From assembly GCA_964036195.1 (NCBI GenBank), contig OZ038453.1, positions 28,462,997-28,526,996 on the forward strand: 64,000 bases of DNA, read 5' to 3'. The position numbers and the translations under genes are program-made. The notes under the pieces are model-generated. The model was not told the origin of the DNA. It searched no databases and was given only the letters and a program-made list of their open reading frames with translations. The stretch comes from Sphaerolaimus hirsutus (taxonomy: Eukaryota; Nematoda; Chromadorea; Monhysterida; Sphaerolaimidae). Below are positions 43,519 through 56,289 of the stretch, piece by piece (the stretch's first letter is position 1; every line of letters begins with the position of its first letter).

Positions 43519-44429
43519 CAGCATGTGGTCTATGCCCTTTCTAGTTTACACACTATTATTATTTTGCATATGGACTGCAGCAACATCTTTTGATCTCCAA
43601 ATGATCGAGATTGTGAATCACATTTGTGATTTATAATGATCTATGGTGCACAGCAATAATTACTTTGAATGGCTCTGTCAGTGACAGATTATTGTTAGAA
43701 TTGTTTTTTTTACAATGTGGTATTTATTGTGGCATAAACTGTATTTTGCAATGGGACACATTTGTAAATTGAAAAAGTTCACATTGATGCAATTGAATAG
43801 TCAATGTTTGATTTATCAAGTGGAGCATTTGATGTTTGCATGTGTTTTACTCTGCTCCAACATGATAGGCACATGGTTTCTGCATGGTACTTTTACAAAG
43901 TGCAGAAAACTTGTAACCTACATGTTTCGTTGTCAAAATTGAAACAGCTACTCAATTGAGCCCTCAATAAATTCCACTTTGAATACCCCCATGGTGCTTT
44001 TGGCATACGAGCACCAAACACAAATAGCGCCAGCGCCAAAAGCAAGATTATGCCTAATCGAGTCAAAAAAAATAAAGATAAAGTTGGCCTTGAATAGTGA
44101 TGTAAAAAACGCCAGACTTTTGTGGCCATATGCCAATGGCGCCACAGCAAAATAGCGCCAAGCGCCAAAAGCGCCATGGCACTTTTCAAGAACAAGGCGC
44201 CAAGCACCAATGGTGCCAAATGATGTTGGCACAAAGCGCCAATGGTGCCAGCGCCAAAAACTTTTTGCTGCTCCTCAAGTGCAGCAATGCTAATGCAGTG
44301 CTATTTACTTGTGTAAGATGCAAGATAACACCTAATCAAGACAAGTTTTTGTCTTTTTGTGAGGTTATTTTACAGCTGCGAGTTCCGGTTGACAATGGCA
44401 AGCCATCGCGGAAAAAAGTGCTTAGATTT

Positions 44430-45738
44430 GTATTGTGTTGACCGTGGCAAAATGGATGGATGAAGAAATACAGAGAATTGATAATTAGGTTCATTTTGTT
44501 CAATATCTATATTCATGCACTTTATCTATTTCATGCACTATATTAATTTACCACACAAAATATATTTCCTGCACTATATTATTTATCCATGGAGAATATT
44601 TGATTAAGAAAGTGTCTTATAAGTTATTGATAGGTTTATGTGAAATATTTAAGTTAAAAGGTCAAATATGTTACTATTAGGTTTATGAACATAAATTTAG
44701 GTTCATTCGATTCGCCATAATTTTCTGATTATTATTATATACACACATGTTTAGTTTACTTGCAATTTGGGAAACTCAAATCTTATAAATAATAGTTACG
44801 GTACATTATTTCACATAACTTCTTTGAATGAGCGTCCTAATAGAGAAATGGTGCCCTGTGTTTGACTAGCACGTATTTACTAAGCCCTTTGCGTAGGCAT
44901 AATTATTATAGCTTTGCAATGCTTTATATATATTTATATTACTTTGACATTTATGTTGGATACCCTGCTCAAATTATATCAAATATATTATATTAACCCT
45001 GCTCAATTAATATACCCATTTACCTCGAATAAGTCCCAATTTACCAATTATCAAGTATACGTTTTCAGGAAGTGATTATTATGATGAATATACTCTGCTC
45101 TACTTACGACATTAGGAACATTTGCATTACTATTTACAATTTCCAACTCTATTATATTAGTTTCCAAAGTGGGTCAATGTTTTCTGACAAATTGAAACTG
45201 ATTAGTAAATCGGCCGAGTTTGCCAACTTAGCGCCTCACAAGATTAATAGTTTTTCTATTCGCCCAATTTGTACCTGGTATTTCTTTACCATAAGTATTT
45301 GAATGTACACGCGCTTAGTTTAAGCCAACTGTTTCGGCTAAATGTGTCTTATTGGTGCATTTGTGTCTTATTTGCACATTTGTATTTAGGGAATTATTGT
45401 AGCCATGTTTTTATACACAAATTCCATTTCTTGGCTACTTTGGAAGTTTTTACTTCAATCTTCTGACCCCAAGCTTGTGACCGACAATAAGCTTCGACTT
45501 CGACTTCGACTAGGAAACTCGCTAACATTGCACTTTTGTATTCAAGCTGTATCTGATCAAAATAAAGTACCTGAAACAACTTCGAAACCCCCTTTCAACC
45601 ACGAAATAAACTCAACTTGGCTGTCGACAAGTGGACGTTCAGCTACAACGAGAAAATCCAACTACTCTAGAGGCCGTCACTCACTATGGTCTTGGAGTTG
45701 CCGGAATCGGTGGTAGAAGACGCTGACTTTGGTGGCTT
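44430..45738 (+). repeat. unit U1 with a conserved short frame
   Basis: Diverged direct copy of 49660-50950 (U2). Both keep a frame after TTTTCAGGA containing SMFSDKLK-IS-S--FA-LAP-KI, and both end in a TGTCGxCAAGTGxACGTT ... GGTGGCTTCAT segment. It could be a captured gene fragment or a decayed transposon part. Not identified. Confidence 0.55.
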
Positions 45739-46386
45739 CATAACATGTATAGATAATGTCATGTGTCACTTAAAAGACTCTGTTTAGTGTCAAATGTCAT
45801 GTAAAAGACCCTTTAAAGTGTCATGTGTATCTAAATCCTATTTTATAGTATCCAAAACTTATGTTTTGTATCCAAATCTTACCCTTTTACATAAGATTTG
45901 GATACAAGAACAGAGGGTTTGGATATGATAAAATGAGATTTAGATATGATAAAATAAGATCTGCATTCACATGACACTTTACAATGTCTTTTACATGACA
46001 TTTAACACTTAACATGGTTTTTACATGACACCTGACCACAGTTGGTTGAAAAAAAATTATTTGTATACATATTGTAAAAAAATTGTATAAAAATTGTATT
46101 TTATTTTAATTTTATTCTTGTTTCATGTTATTTTTTTATATTTTATTCTTCAATTTTCCATTTTATTTTAATTTTTTTTATTGCATTTGAACATCGCTCA
46201 TTGGCCCATTATTTGGGAAAAGTGTTGAATATCCTTGCAATTGCATGAACATGTATACAAAATAAGCAGTAGAGGGTTTGTTCTTCCTGAATACACTTAC
46301 TAACACATTTACTTCTGTAAATCATGCACACAAAATCTTTTCACACAAAATAGTGATATATTTTTTGAACTCCTTGGCACTTATTT

Positions 46387-47204
46387 GGCTATTTAGACAG
46401 CTCCTGGCCGGGGACCAGTCCCCGGCAAAAAATAAAAAATTTCAATAGTCTATAATTGGTGTGTATGGGTTGTTTGCCCATTAATTAGGCAAATTATCAC
46501 CAAATTAGCATGCACAAAATTTTTGCAAGACAGTTACCCACACCCATGCATATTTTTTGGGGTGTGTAAATTTATTTCGCTTTGGCTCAAATTTGGCATG
46601 TGTGTACACCTTTGCTTAGTGAGTTTGCATGCCAAATTTCAGCTCAGGGCGATTAGTGAATTCTATTTTATTTACAGTTTAATTTTCATCGATCACTGTA
46701 TTTTTGTATAGTGATTGAAATTCTGCCTGAAAACTACAAATTTGTCCCCTGCCAGGGACAAACGTCTACGGTTGGGGACCAAAATTCTTCCTTTAGTGAA
46801 ACAAAAAATTTCTCACCGGGGACGTTTTACCCCGGCCCGGTCGGGGCCATTTCGACATTTCCCCAGCAGGATTTCGATCACTATACAAAAATACAGTGAT
46901 CGATGAAAATTAAAGTGTAAAAAAAAAGGGTTCACTAATCGCCCTGAGATGAAATTTGGCATGCAAACTCTCTAAGCGAAGGAGTACACACATGCCAAAT
47001 TTGAGCCAAATTGAAATAAATTTACACACCCCAAAAAATATGCATGGGTGTGTGTGACCGTGTTGCAGAAATTTTGTGCATGCAAATTTGGTGTAAAATT
47101 CACCTAATTTACATGCAATCAACCCATACACACCAATTACTGACTTTTGACAATTTGAATTTTTTGCCAGGGACTGGTCCCAGTCGGGGCCTGTGTAAAT
47201 AGAC
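46387..47204. mobile_element. 818-bp foldback element, 9-bp duplication
   Basis: Ends GGCTATTTAGACAGCTCC and GGGGCCTGTGTAAATAGAC, with perfect CACTTATTT on both sides (46378-46386, 47205-47213). Same terminal sequence as the giant element. Confidence 0.9.
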
Positions 47205-47819
47205 CACTTATTTGTCGCTTTTAAAAATGCTACCACCGAGCACCAATGGCACCACGGCATCATTGCGCCGAGCACCAAAAGCGCCATGGCACTTTTTCAT
47301 AACACAGTGCCAAGCACCAATGGCACCACAGCAAAAAGGCGCCAAGCACCAAAAGCACCATGGCGCTTGTTGCTTTGAGGCTAGCACCAGGCACCAGCGC
47401 CATGGTGCTTTTACATCACTAGCCTTGAATAACACCCCTTGAATAAATCCCTCCTCATTGAGTAATTCCTTGCTTGAGTAAGATGTGATTGAGATTAATT
47501 AGTCCTTGGTTGGTTAATTTTGTGCACAATTCCTGCGTGGTACTTGTAGACAGTGCAAAGAAGTTGTAACTTACATCTCTCTTTGCCAAAATTGATAGAG
47601 CTACTGTATTTACCTCATTTTATCCCTCTCTAACTCCCCCCTGTTAGTTGAGTTTAGGAAAAATAAAAAATACTTGCTCCCTTTAAAAAATACCACTCCC
47701 TAGTAAAACTCTTCTCTGATTGATGTCTGTGAAAACATTCATGGAAAAAAATATGTTATGTTTGTTTTCTTTTTAGTCATATATATTTTTTGTTGGTATT
47801 ATGGGCAATGATGGGTGAG

Positions 47820-48010
47820 TTCTCAAAAAAACAACACTTTCTGTATTTTGAGTTTTTCAAAAATGAGTTTTGAGTTTTGAGTTTTTTTTCACAAAACAAC
47901 TTGAGTTTCTGTTTCTGTGTTTTTTTAAAAACTTAGTTTTTTGGCAAAAACTCAAGTTTTTTTTGGTAAAAACTCAAGTTTTTTTAGTAAAAACTCAAGT
48001 TTTTTCATAA
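47820..48010 (+). repeat. AAAACTCAAGTTTTT simple repeat
   Basis: Self-complementary ACTCAAGTTTTTT units. Mirror at about 54500-54690. No coding. Confidence 0.8.
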
Positions 48011-48474
48011 AAACTCGGTTGTTTTACAAAAAGTTGCATTTTACAGCATTTTACTGTTAAAATAGGGGTTTTCTTATCTAATATAGGTTTTGCATATGTT
48101 TTGTCATGTATTGGAAAATTCTCATTAGTTCACTGGAGGTGGAGGTAGTTCCAAATGGGTGACCACTACATTTGACAGTATGGGAGGTGAGGAGCCCTCA
48201 GCTCAATTGTGTGAGCTAGCAGCCCCTGGTGGACACTCCTCAACGCTTCAATACTGTCAAAACAACCAGGAGATGCGGACACCATTTTTTTTAGATACTT
48301 ATTTCATTGTTAAACTTGGATACTATGTACATATTTACACACTATACATACATGCATACCTTATGTATGCACATACATACATTGTTCAGTTCAAACGTTG
48401 TGCCTTCAATTGCTTGGATAAATAAAACTCAAAAAACATTTCCATATTTTCTGTGTTTCCATGTTTCCATGTTT

Positions 48475-49360
48475 GGCTATTTACACAGGTCCCAGCCGGG
48501 GACCGGGACCCAGCAAAAAATAATTTTTTTCAAAAGTGAATAATTGGCGTGTATGGGTTGTTTGCATGTTAATTAGGTGAATTATCACCAAATTAGCATG
48601 CACAAAATTTTTGAGAGACGGTTACATGCGCTGACGCAAATTTTTTTTGGGGGGTGTATAAATTTTTTTCGATTTGTCTCAAATTTGGCATGTGTGTACT
48701 CCTTCGTTTAGTGAGTACGCATGCCAAATTTCAGCTCAGCGCAGTTACCGGTTGCTATTTTATTCATACTTCAATTTTTTGATCACTGTATTTTTGTAAA
48801 GTGATCGAAATCCTGCCAGAGACCGGTCCCCGGCAACATCAAAATGGCCCCAGCCGGGGTCAAACGTCCCCGGTGAGAATTTTTTCTTCTTCAGTAAACA
48901 AAGAATTTTGGTCCCCGACCAGGGATGTACGTCCCAGACAGGGGACAAATTTTTAGCCTCACCCGAGATGTTTGACCCCGGTCGGAGCCATTTCTACGTT
49001 GCAGGGGACCGGTCGCCGGCAGGATTTCGATCACTATACAAAAATACAGTGATCAAAAAAAAATGAAGTTTGAATAAAATAACAACCGGTTACTGCGCTG
49101 AGCTGAAATTTGGCATGCGTACTCATTAAACAAAGGAGTACTCACATGCCAAAATTCAGACAAATCCAAAAAAATTTATACACTCCCCCAAAGAAAATGC
49201 ATCAGCGCGTGTAACCGTCTCAAAACAAATTTGTGCATTCTAATTTGGTGATAATTCACCTAATTAACATGCAAACAACCCATACACACCAATTATACAC
49301 TATTGAAGAAAATTATTGTTTGCCGGTCCCGGTCCCTGGCCGGGACCTGTGTAAATAGCC
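48475..49360. mobile_element. 886-bp foldback element, 9-bp duplication
   Basis: Ends GGCTATTTACACAGGTCCC and GGGACCTGTGTAAATAGCC. Flanks TCCATGTTT / TCCATTTTC agree at 7 of 9. The mirror copy 53164-54059 keeps GAACATGGA / AAACATGGA (8 of 9), which confirms the original target. Confidence 0.85.
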
Positions 49361-49659
49361 TCCATTTTCTCCAAAAAACGAACTCATTTGAGTTTCCGTG
49401 TTTTTCAAAATTGTTGAGTTTCAGTGTTTTGTTGTTAAACAAAAACCCGGAAACTCATGAGTTTCCGTATTTAATGTGTTTTTGCCATCGTTGATTATGG
49501 CGCTATTTGCAGCAGCCTTTATAAGGGAGCGGTCCATGGTGAAAAATAATTTTTTTCAAAAGTCAATAATTTGTGTGTATGGCTTGTTTGCATATTAATT
49601 ATATTTATTATCACAAAATTTGCATGTGCAAAATTTCTGCAAGATGGTTACATGTGTGT

Positions 49660-50950
49660 TGACCGTAGTGGAATGGATGGATAGAGAATACAGAGATTTG
49701 ATAATTAGACCCATTTTGTCCATTTTATTTATTTTCCCGCTTTTCTTATTTCATGCACTATGTAATTTATCCGCGCAAACTATTTCTATTCATGCAGTAT
49801 ATTATTCGACCACAACTAATGTTTGGTTCTCATGCGCTATATTAATTATCCATGGAGAATATTTGATTAAGAAAGTGTTTTATAAGTTATTTGTAGGTTT
49901 ATGTGGAATATTCAAGTTAAAATGTCAATTATGTTGTATTTAGGTTTAATGACATAAACTTAGGCTCATTTGACTCGCTATAATTTTCTGGTTATTTTAA
50001 TATATACATTCACATGGTTTACTTGTAAATTAGGAAACTCAAATCCTGTAAAATGTTAATAACTTATGTCAACTAATGTGCGACTAGCATGTATTTACGA
50101 AGCCCTTTGCATAGGGATATACGTTCAACTTCACAATGCTTTACTATTTAAGTCAAGTAAATACTTTTTATTATGAACCCTGCTCATTTAATATATTTAT
50201 ATACGTAATTTCCAACCTCATTTGATTATGATGCCCATTTACCTCGAATAAGTCCCAAATTTGCTCATTTATTAATTATGCATTTTCAGGAAATGATTTT
50301 ATACTTCTATTATACCCTGCTCTTCTTATTATTAGGAACAGTTTACAATGCTACTTACAACTTCCAACTCTATCAAATTAGTTTCCAAACTGTGTCAATG
50401 TTTTCTGACAAATTGAAACAGATTAGCAACTCACCTAAGTTTGCTGATTTGGCGCCCTGCAAGATTGATGGTTTTCTTTTCGCCCGATTTGTACGCTGTA
50501 TTTTAGTACCATAATTGTTTGAATATGTGCGCACGCTGCGTAAGCCAACTGTCTAGGCTTAATGTATCTTATTTGTGCATTATATTTATGAAATTATTGT
50601 AGTCAGGTTTTCCATTCAAATTTCCGTATTTCTGCAACTTTGGAAGTTTTTACTTCAGTCTAGATTTGACCTCGCAAAATAAATAAGTTAGCAATAGAAA
50701 CTTCGACTAGGAAGCTTGCTAGCTTTGCGCTTTTGTATTTCATGCTGTATCTGATCGACAATAAAGTACCTGAAGCAACTTTGAACCCCTTTTCCACACG
50801 CAACAACAAAATAAATGCAATTGGCTGTCAGCAAGTGAACGTTTGGCAACAAGGAAATTCCAACCACTCTAAAGACCGTCGCTCAATACGGTCTTGGAGT
50901 TGCCGGAATCAGTGGCAGAGGTCGCTAATTTCGGTGGCTTCATCACAACA
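49660..50950 (+). repeat. unit U2, diverged copy of U1
   Basis: Same order of words as U1: GTGTTGACCGT-G, TGCATTTTCAGGAAATGATT, GTTTTCTGACAAATTGAAAC, GGTCTTGGAGTTGCCGGAAT. The mirror copy lies at about 51560-52855. The 78-aa frame at 50278-50514 is its longest conserved open frame. Confidence 0.55.
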
Positions 50951-53163
50951 TGCACTGATGCATATTCTTTGGAGGATGTGTAGCAATGTTTTGATTTGTC
51001 ACAAATTTTGGCATGTGTTTACTCCTTCATTTACTGAGTATGCATGCCAAATTTCAGCTCAGAGCAGTTAGCAGTTCTTATTTTTTATTATTTTTTTTTT
51101 GTCAATCACTGTATTTTTGTCAATCACTGTATTTTTGTATAGTGAACAAAATCCCACTGGTGACCGGTCCCTGGTGAGTACAGAAAGGTCTCTGACACAG
51201 TCCAAACATCCCTGGTGAGAAAATTTTTTTCTCAGTAACCAAAAAATTTTGGTCCACTACACGGTTTGTTCGGACATGGTGCCACACAAAAATTTGTGGT
51301 ACTTAAAAAATTTGTCAACGGGGATGTTTGGGCTGTGTTGGGGACTTTTCTGTTCTCACCAGGGAGCGGTCCCATGTTGGATTTCATTCACAATTCAAAA
51401 ATACAGCGTATGACAAAAATAAAAGCATTTAAAAATAAGAACCACTAACTGCTGTGAGCTAAAATTTGGCATGCGTACTCAGTAAATGAAGGAGTAAACA
51501 CATGCCAAAATTTGTGACAAATCAAAAAATTGCTACACATCCTCCAAAGAATATGCATCAGCGCATGTTGTGATGAAGCCACCGAAATTAGCGACCTCTG
51601 CCACTGATTCCAGCAACTCCAAGACCGTATTGAGCGACGGTCTTTAGAATAGTTGGAATTTCCTTGTTGCCAAACGTTCACTTGCCAACAACCAATTGCT
51701 ATTATTTCATTGTTGCGTGTTGGAAAAGGGGTTCAAAGTTGCTTCAGGTACTTTATTGTTGATCAGATACAGCATGAAATACAAAAGCGCAAAGCTAACA
51801 AGCTTCCTAGTCAAAGTTTCTATTGCTAACTTATTTATTTTGCGAGGTCAAATCTAGACTGAAGTAAAAACTTCCAAAGTTGCAGAAACACGGACATTTG
51901 TATAGAAAACCTGGCTACAATAATTTCATAAATATAATGCACAATCAAGATACATTAAGCCTAGACAGTTGGCTTACGCAGCGTGCGCACATATTCAAAT
52001 AATTATGGTACTAAAATACAGCGTACAAATTGGGTGAAAAGAAAACCATTAATCTTGCAGGGCGCCAAATCAGCAAACTTAGGTGAGTTGCTAATCTGTT
52101 TCAATTTGTCAGAAAACATTGACACAGTTTGGAAACTAATTTGATAGAGTTGGAAGTTGTGAGTAGCATTGTAAACTGTTCCTAATAATAAGAAGAGCAG
52201 GGTATAATAGAAGTATAATAATCATTTCCTGAAAATGCATAATTAATAAATGAGCAAATTTGGGACTTATTCGAGGTAAATGGGCATCATAATCAAATGA
52301 GGTTTGAAATTATGTATATAAATATATTAAATGAGCAGGGTTCACAATAATAAGTATTTACTTGACTTAAATAGTAAAGCATTGTGAAGTTGAACGTATA
52401 TCCCTATGCGAAGGGCTTCGTAAATACATGCTAGTCGCACATTAGTTGACATAAGTTATTAACATTTTACAGGATTTGAGTTTCCTAATTTACAAGTAAA
52501 CCAAGTGAATGTATATATTAAAATAACCAGAAAATTATAGCGAGTCAAATGAGCCTAAGTTTATGTCCATAAACCTAAATATAACATAATTGACATTTTT
52601 ACTTGAATATTCTGCATAAACCTACAAATAACTTATAAAACACTTTCTTAATCAAATATTCTCCATGGATAATTAATATAGCGCATGAGAACCAAACATT
52701 AGTTGTGGTCGAATAATATACTGCATGAATAGAAATAGTTTGCGCGGATAAAATGAAATAAGTGCATGAAATAAGAAAAGCGGGAAAATAAATAAAATGG
52801 ACAAAATGGGTCTAATTATCAAATCTCTGTATTCTCTTTCCATCCATTCCACTACGGTCAACACACATGTAACCATCTTGCAGAAATTTTGCACATGCAA
52901 ATTTTGTGATAATAAATATAATTAATATGCAAACAAGCCATACACACAAATTATTGACTTTTGAAAAAAATTATTTTTCACCATGGACCGCTCCCTTATA
53001 AAGGCTGCTGCAAATAGTGCCATAAGCAACGATGGCAACAACACACATATTAAATACGGAAACTCATGAGTTTCCGGGTTTTTGTTTAACAACAAAACAC
53101 TGAAACTCAACAATTTTTAAAAACACGGAAACTCAAATGAGTTCTTTTTTTGGAGAACATGGA

Positions 53164-54059
53164 GGCTATTTACACAGGTCCCGGCCGGGGACCGGGACCC
53201 GGCAAACAATAATTTTCTTCAATAGTGTATAATTGGCGTGTATGGGTTGTTTGCATGTTAATAAGGTGAATTATCACCAAATGAGAATGCACAAATTTGT
53301 TTTGAGACGGTTACACGCGCTGATGCATTTTCTTTGGGGGAGTGGATAATTTTTTTTGGATTTGTCTGAATTTTGGCATGTGAGTACTCCTTCGTTTAAT
53401 GAGTACGCATGGCAAATTTCAGCTCAGCGCGGTTACCGGTTGTTATTTTATTCAAACTTCTTTTTTTTTGATCACTGTATTTTTGTATAGTGATCGAAAT
53501 CCTGCCGGCGACCGGTCCCCGGCAACGTAGAAATGGCCTTGACCGGGGTCAAACATCCCCGGTGAGACTAAAAATTTGTCCCCTGTCGGGGATGTACATC
53601 CCTGGTCGGAGACCAAAATTCTTTGTTTACAGAAGAAAAAAAAATTCTCACCAGGGACGTTTGACCCCGGTCGGGGCCATTTCGACATTTCCGGGGACCG
53701 GTCTCCGGCAGGATTTCGATCACTTTACAAAAATACAGTGATCAAAAAAAATTGAAGTATGAATAAAATAACAACCGGTAACCTGCGCTGAGCTGAAATT
53801 TGCATGCGAAGGCATACACTCACTAAACGAAGGAGTACACACATGCCAAATTTGAGACAAATTGAAAAAAAGTTATACACCCCCCAAAAAAAATTTGCAT
53901 CAGCGCATGTAACCATCTATCAAAAATTTTGTGCATGCTAATTTGGTGATAATTCACCTAATTAACATGCAAACAACCCATACACGCCAATTATTCACTT
54001 TTGAAAAAAATTATTTTTTGCTGGGTCCCGGTCCCCGGCCGGGACCTGTGTAAATAGCC
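53164..54059. mobile_element. foldback element, mirror copy in right arm
   Basis: Mirror of 48475-49360. Contains CCCCGGTCGGGG-type palindromes and the GCATGCCAAATTTCAGCTCA arms shared by all members of the family. Confidence 0.85.
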
Positions 54060-55298
54060 AAACATGGAAACATGGAAACACAGAAAATATGGAAATGTTT
54101 TTTGAATTTTTTTTATCCAAGCAATTGAAGGCACAACGTTTGAACTGAACAATGTATGTATGTGCATACATAAGGTATGCATGTATGTATAGTGTGTAAA
54201 TATGTACATAGTATCCAAGTTTAACAATGAAATAAGTATCTAAAAATAATGGTGTCCGCATCTCCTGGTTGTTTTGACAGTATTGAAGTGTTGAGGAGTG
54301 TTCACCAGGGGCTGCTAGCTCACACAATTGAGCTGAGGGCTCCTCACCTCCCAAACTGTCAAATGTAGTGGTCACCCATTTGGAACTACCTCCACCTCCA
54401 GTGAACTAATGAGAATTTTCCAATACATGACAAAACATATGCAAAACCTATATTAGATAAGAAAACCCCTATTTTAACAGTAAAATGCTGTAAAATGCAA
54501 CTTTTTGTAAAACAACCGAGTTTTTATCAAAAAACTTGAGTTTTAACTTAAAAAACTTGAGTTTTTACCAAAAAACTCAAGTTTTTTTCAAAAAACACAG
54601 AAACAGAAACTCAAGTTTTTTTGTGAAAAAAACTCAAAACTCAAAACTCATTTTTGAAAAACTCAAAATACAGAAAGTGTTTTTTTTGAGAACTCACCCA
54701 TCATTGCCCATAATACAGACAAAAGAATATGTGACTAAAAAGAAAACAAACATAACATATTTTTTCCATGAATGTTTTTCACATCAGAGAAGAGTTTTAC
54801 TAGGGAGTGGGATTTTTTAGAGGGAGCAGATATTTTTTATTTTTTCTAAACTCAACTAACAGGGGGGAGTTAGAGAGGAATAAAATGGAGTAAATACAGT
54901 AGCTCTATCAATTTTGGCAAAGAGAGATGTAAGTTACAACTTCTTTGCACTGTCTACAAGTACCACGCAGGAATTGTGCACAAAATTAACCAACCAAGGA
55001 CTAATTAATCTCAATCACATCTTACTCAAGCAAGGAATTACTCAATGAGGAGGGATTTATTCAAGGGGTGTTATTCAAGGCTAGTGATGTAAAAGCGCCA
55101 TGGCGCTGGTGCCTGGTGCTAGCCTCAAAGCAACAAGCGCCATGGTGCTTTTGGTGCTTGGCGCCTTTTTGCTGTGGTGCCATTGGTGCTTGGCACTGTG
55201 TTATGAAAAAGCGCCATGGCGCTTTTGGTGCTCGATGCAATGATGCCGTGGTGCCATTGGTGCTCGGTGGTAGCATTTTAAAAAGCGCCAAATAAGTG

Positions 55299-56289
55299 GG
55301 CTATTTACACAGGCCCCGACTGGAACCGGTCCCCGGCAAAAAATTCCAAAATAGTCAAAAGTCAGTAATTGGTGTGTATGGGTTGATTGCATGTAAATTA
55401 GGTGAATTTTACACCAAATTTGCATGCACAAAATTTCTGCAACACGGTCACACACAAACATGCATATTTTTTGGGGTGTGTAAAATTATTTCGATTTGGC
55501 TCAAATTTGGCATGTGTGTACTCCTTCGCTTAGAGGTTTCGCATGCCAAATTTCAGCTCAGGGCGATTAGTGAATCCTATTTTATTTACACTTTAATTTT
55601 CATCGATCACTGTATTTTTGTATAGTGATCGAAATCCTGCTGGGGAAATGTCAAAATGGCCCCGACCGGGGTCATAGGCGGCGCAAGTGCTTGTGCGCTT
55701 GTGAATGTCACAAGCGGAATTTTCTGTGTCACAAGCAGAAATACCTAGTTTATCTAGTAAAAAGTGTCACAAGGTCAAATTTTGGCCAATGTGATTCTGA
55801 ATGTCACAAGCACAAATTGGGACCTTGCGCCGCCTATGACCGGGGTAAAACGTCCCCGGTGAGAAATTTTTTGTTTCACTAAAGGAAGAATTTTGGTCCC
55901 CAACCGGGGACGTTTGTCCCTGGCAGGGGACAAATTTGTAGTCTTCAGGCAGAATTTCAATCACTATACAAAAATACAGTGATCGATGAAAATTAAAGTG
56001 TAAATAAAATAGAATTCACTAATCGCCCTGAGCTGAAATTTGGCATGCGAACTCACTAAGTGAAGGAGTACACACATGCCAAATTTGAGCCAAAGCGAAA
56101 TAAATTTACACACACCCCACAAAATATGCATGGGTGTGGGTAACTATCTTGCAAAATTTTGTGCATGCTAATTTGGTGACAATTCGCCTAATTAACAGGC
56201 AAACAACCCATACACACCAATTATAGACTATTGAAATTTTTTTTTTTTTGCCGGGGACTGGTCCCTGGCCGGGAGCTGTCTAAATAGCC
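55299..56289. mobile_element. foldback element, mirror copy with MITE insertion
   Basis: Mirror of 46387-47204. Flanks AAATAAGTG / AAATAAGCG (8 of 9). Longer because of the MITE at 55673-55838. Its right end is repeated in the tandem copy at about 57322. Confidence 0.85.
55673..55838 (+). mobile_element. hAT-like MITE, arm-specific insertion
   Basis: Ends CATAGGCGGCGCAAG and CTTGCGCCGCCTATG, perfect duplication ACCGGGGT (55665-55672, 55839-55846). Same family as 5052-5377. The mirrored left-arm site (about 46825-46850) lacks it. Confidence 0.92.

Larger units (their letters stand above)
41517..51255 (+). repeat. left arm of the giant palindrome
   Basis: Layout: terminal CCCCGGTCGGGG repeats to 42230; unique-looking DNA with a GGGCTGAAAAGTCCCTGG word (about 42330); H hairpin 43147-43518; GGCGC MITE; unit U1 44430-45738; hairpin to 46040; foldback 46387-47204; GGCGC MITE; AAAACTCAAG simple repeat 47820-48010; foldback 48475-49360; unit U2 49660-50950. 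Confidence 0.85.
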
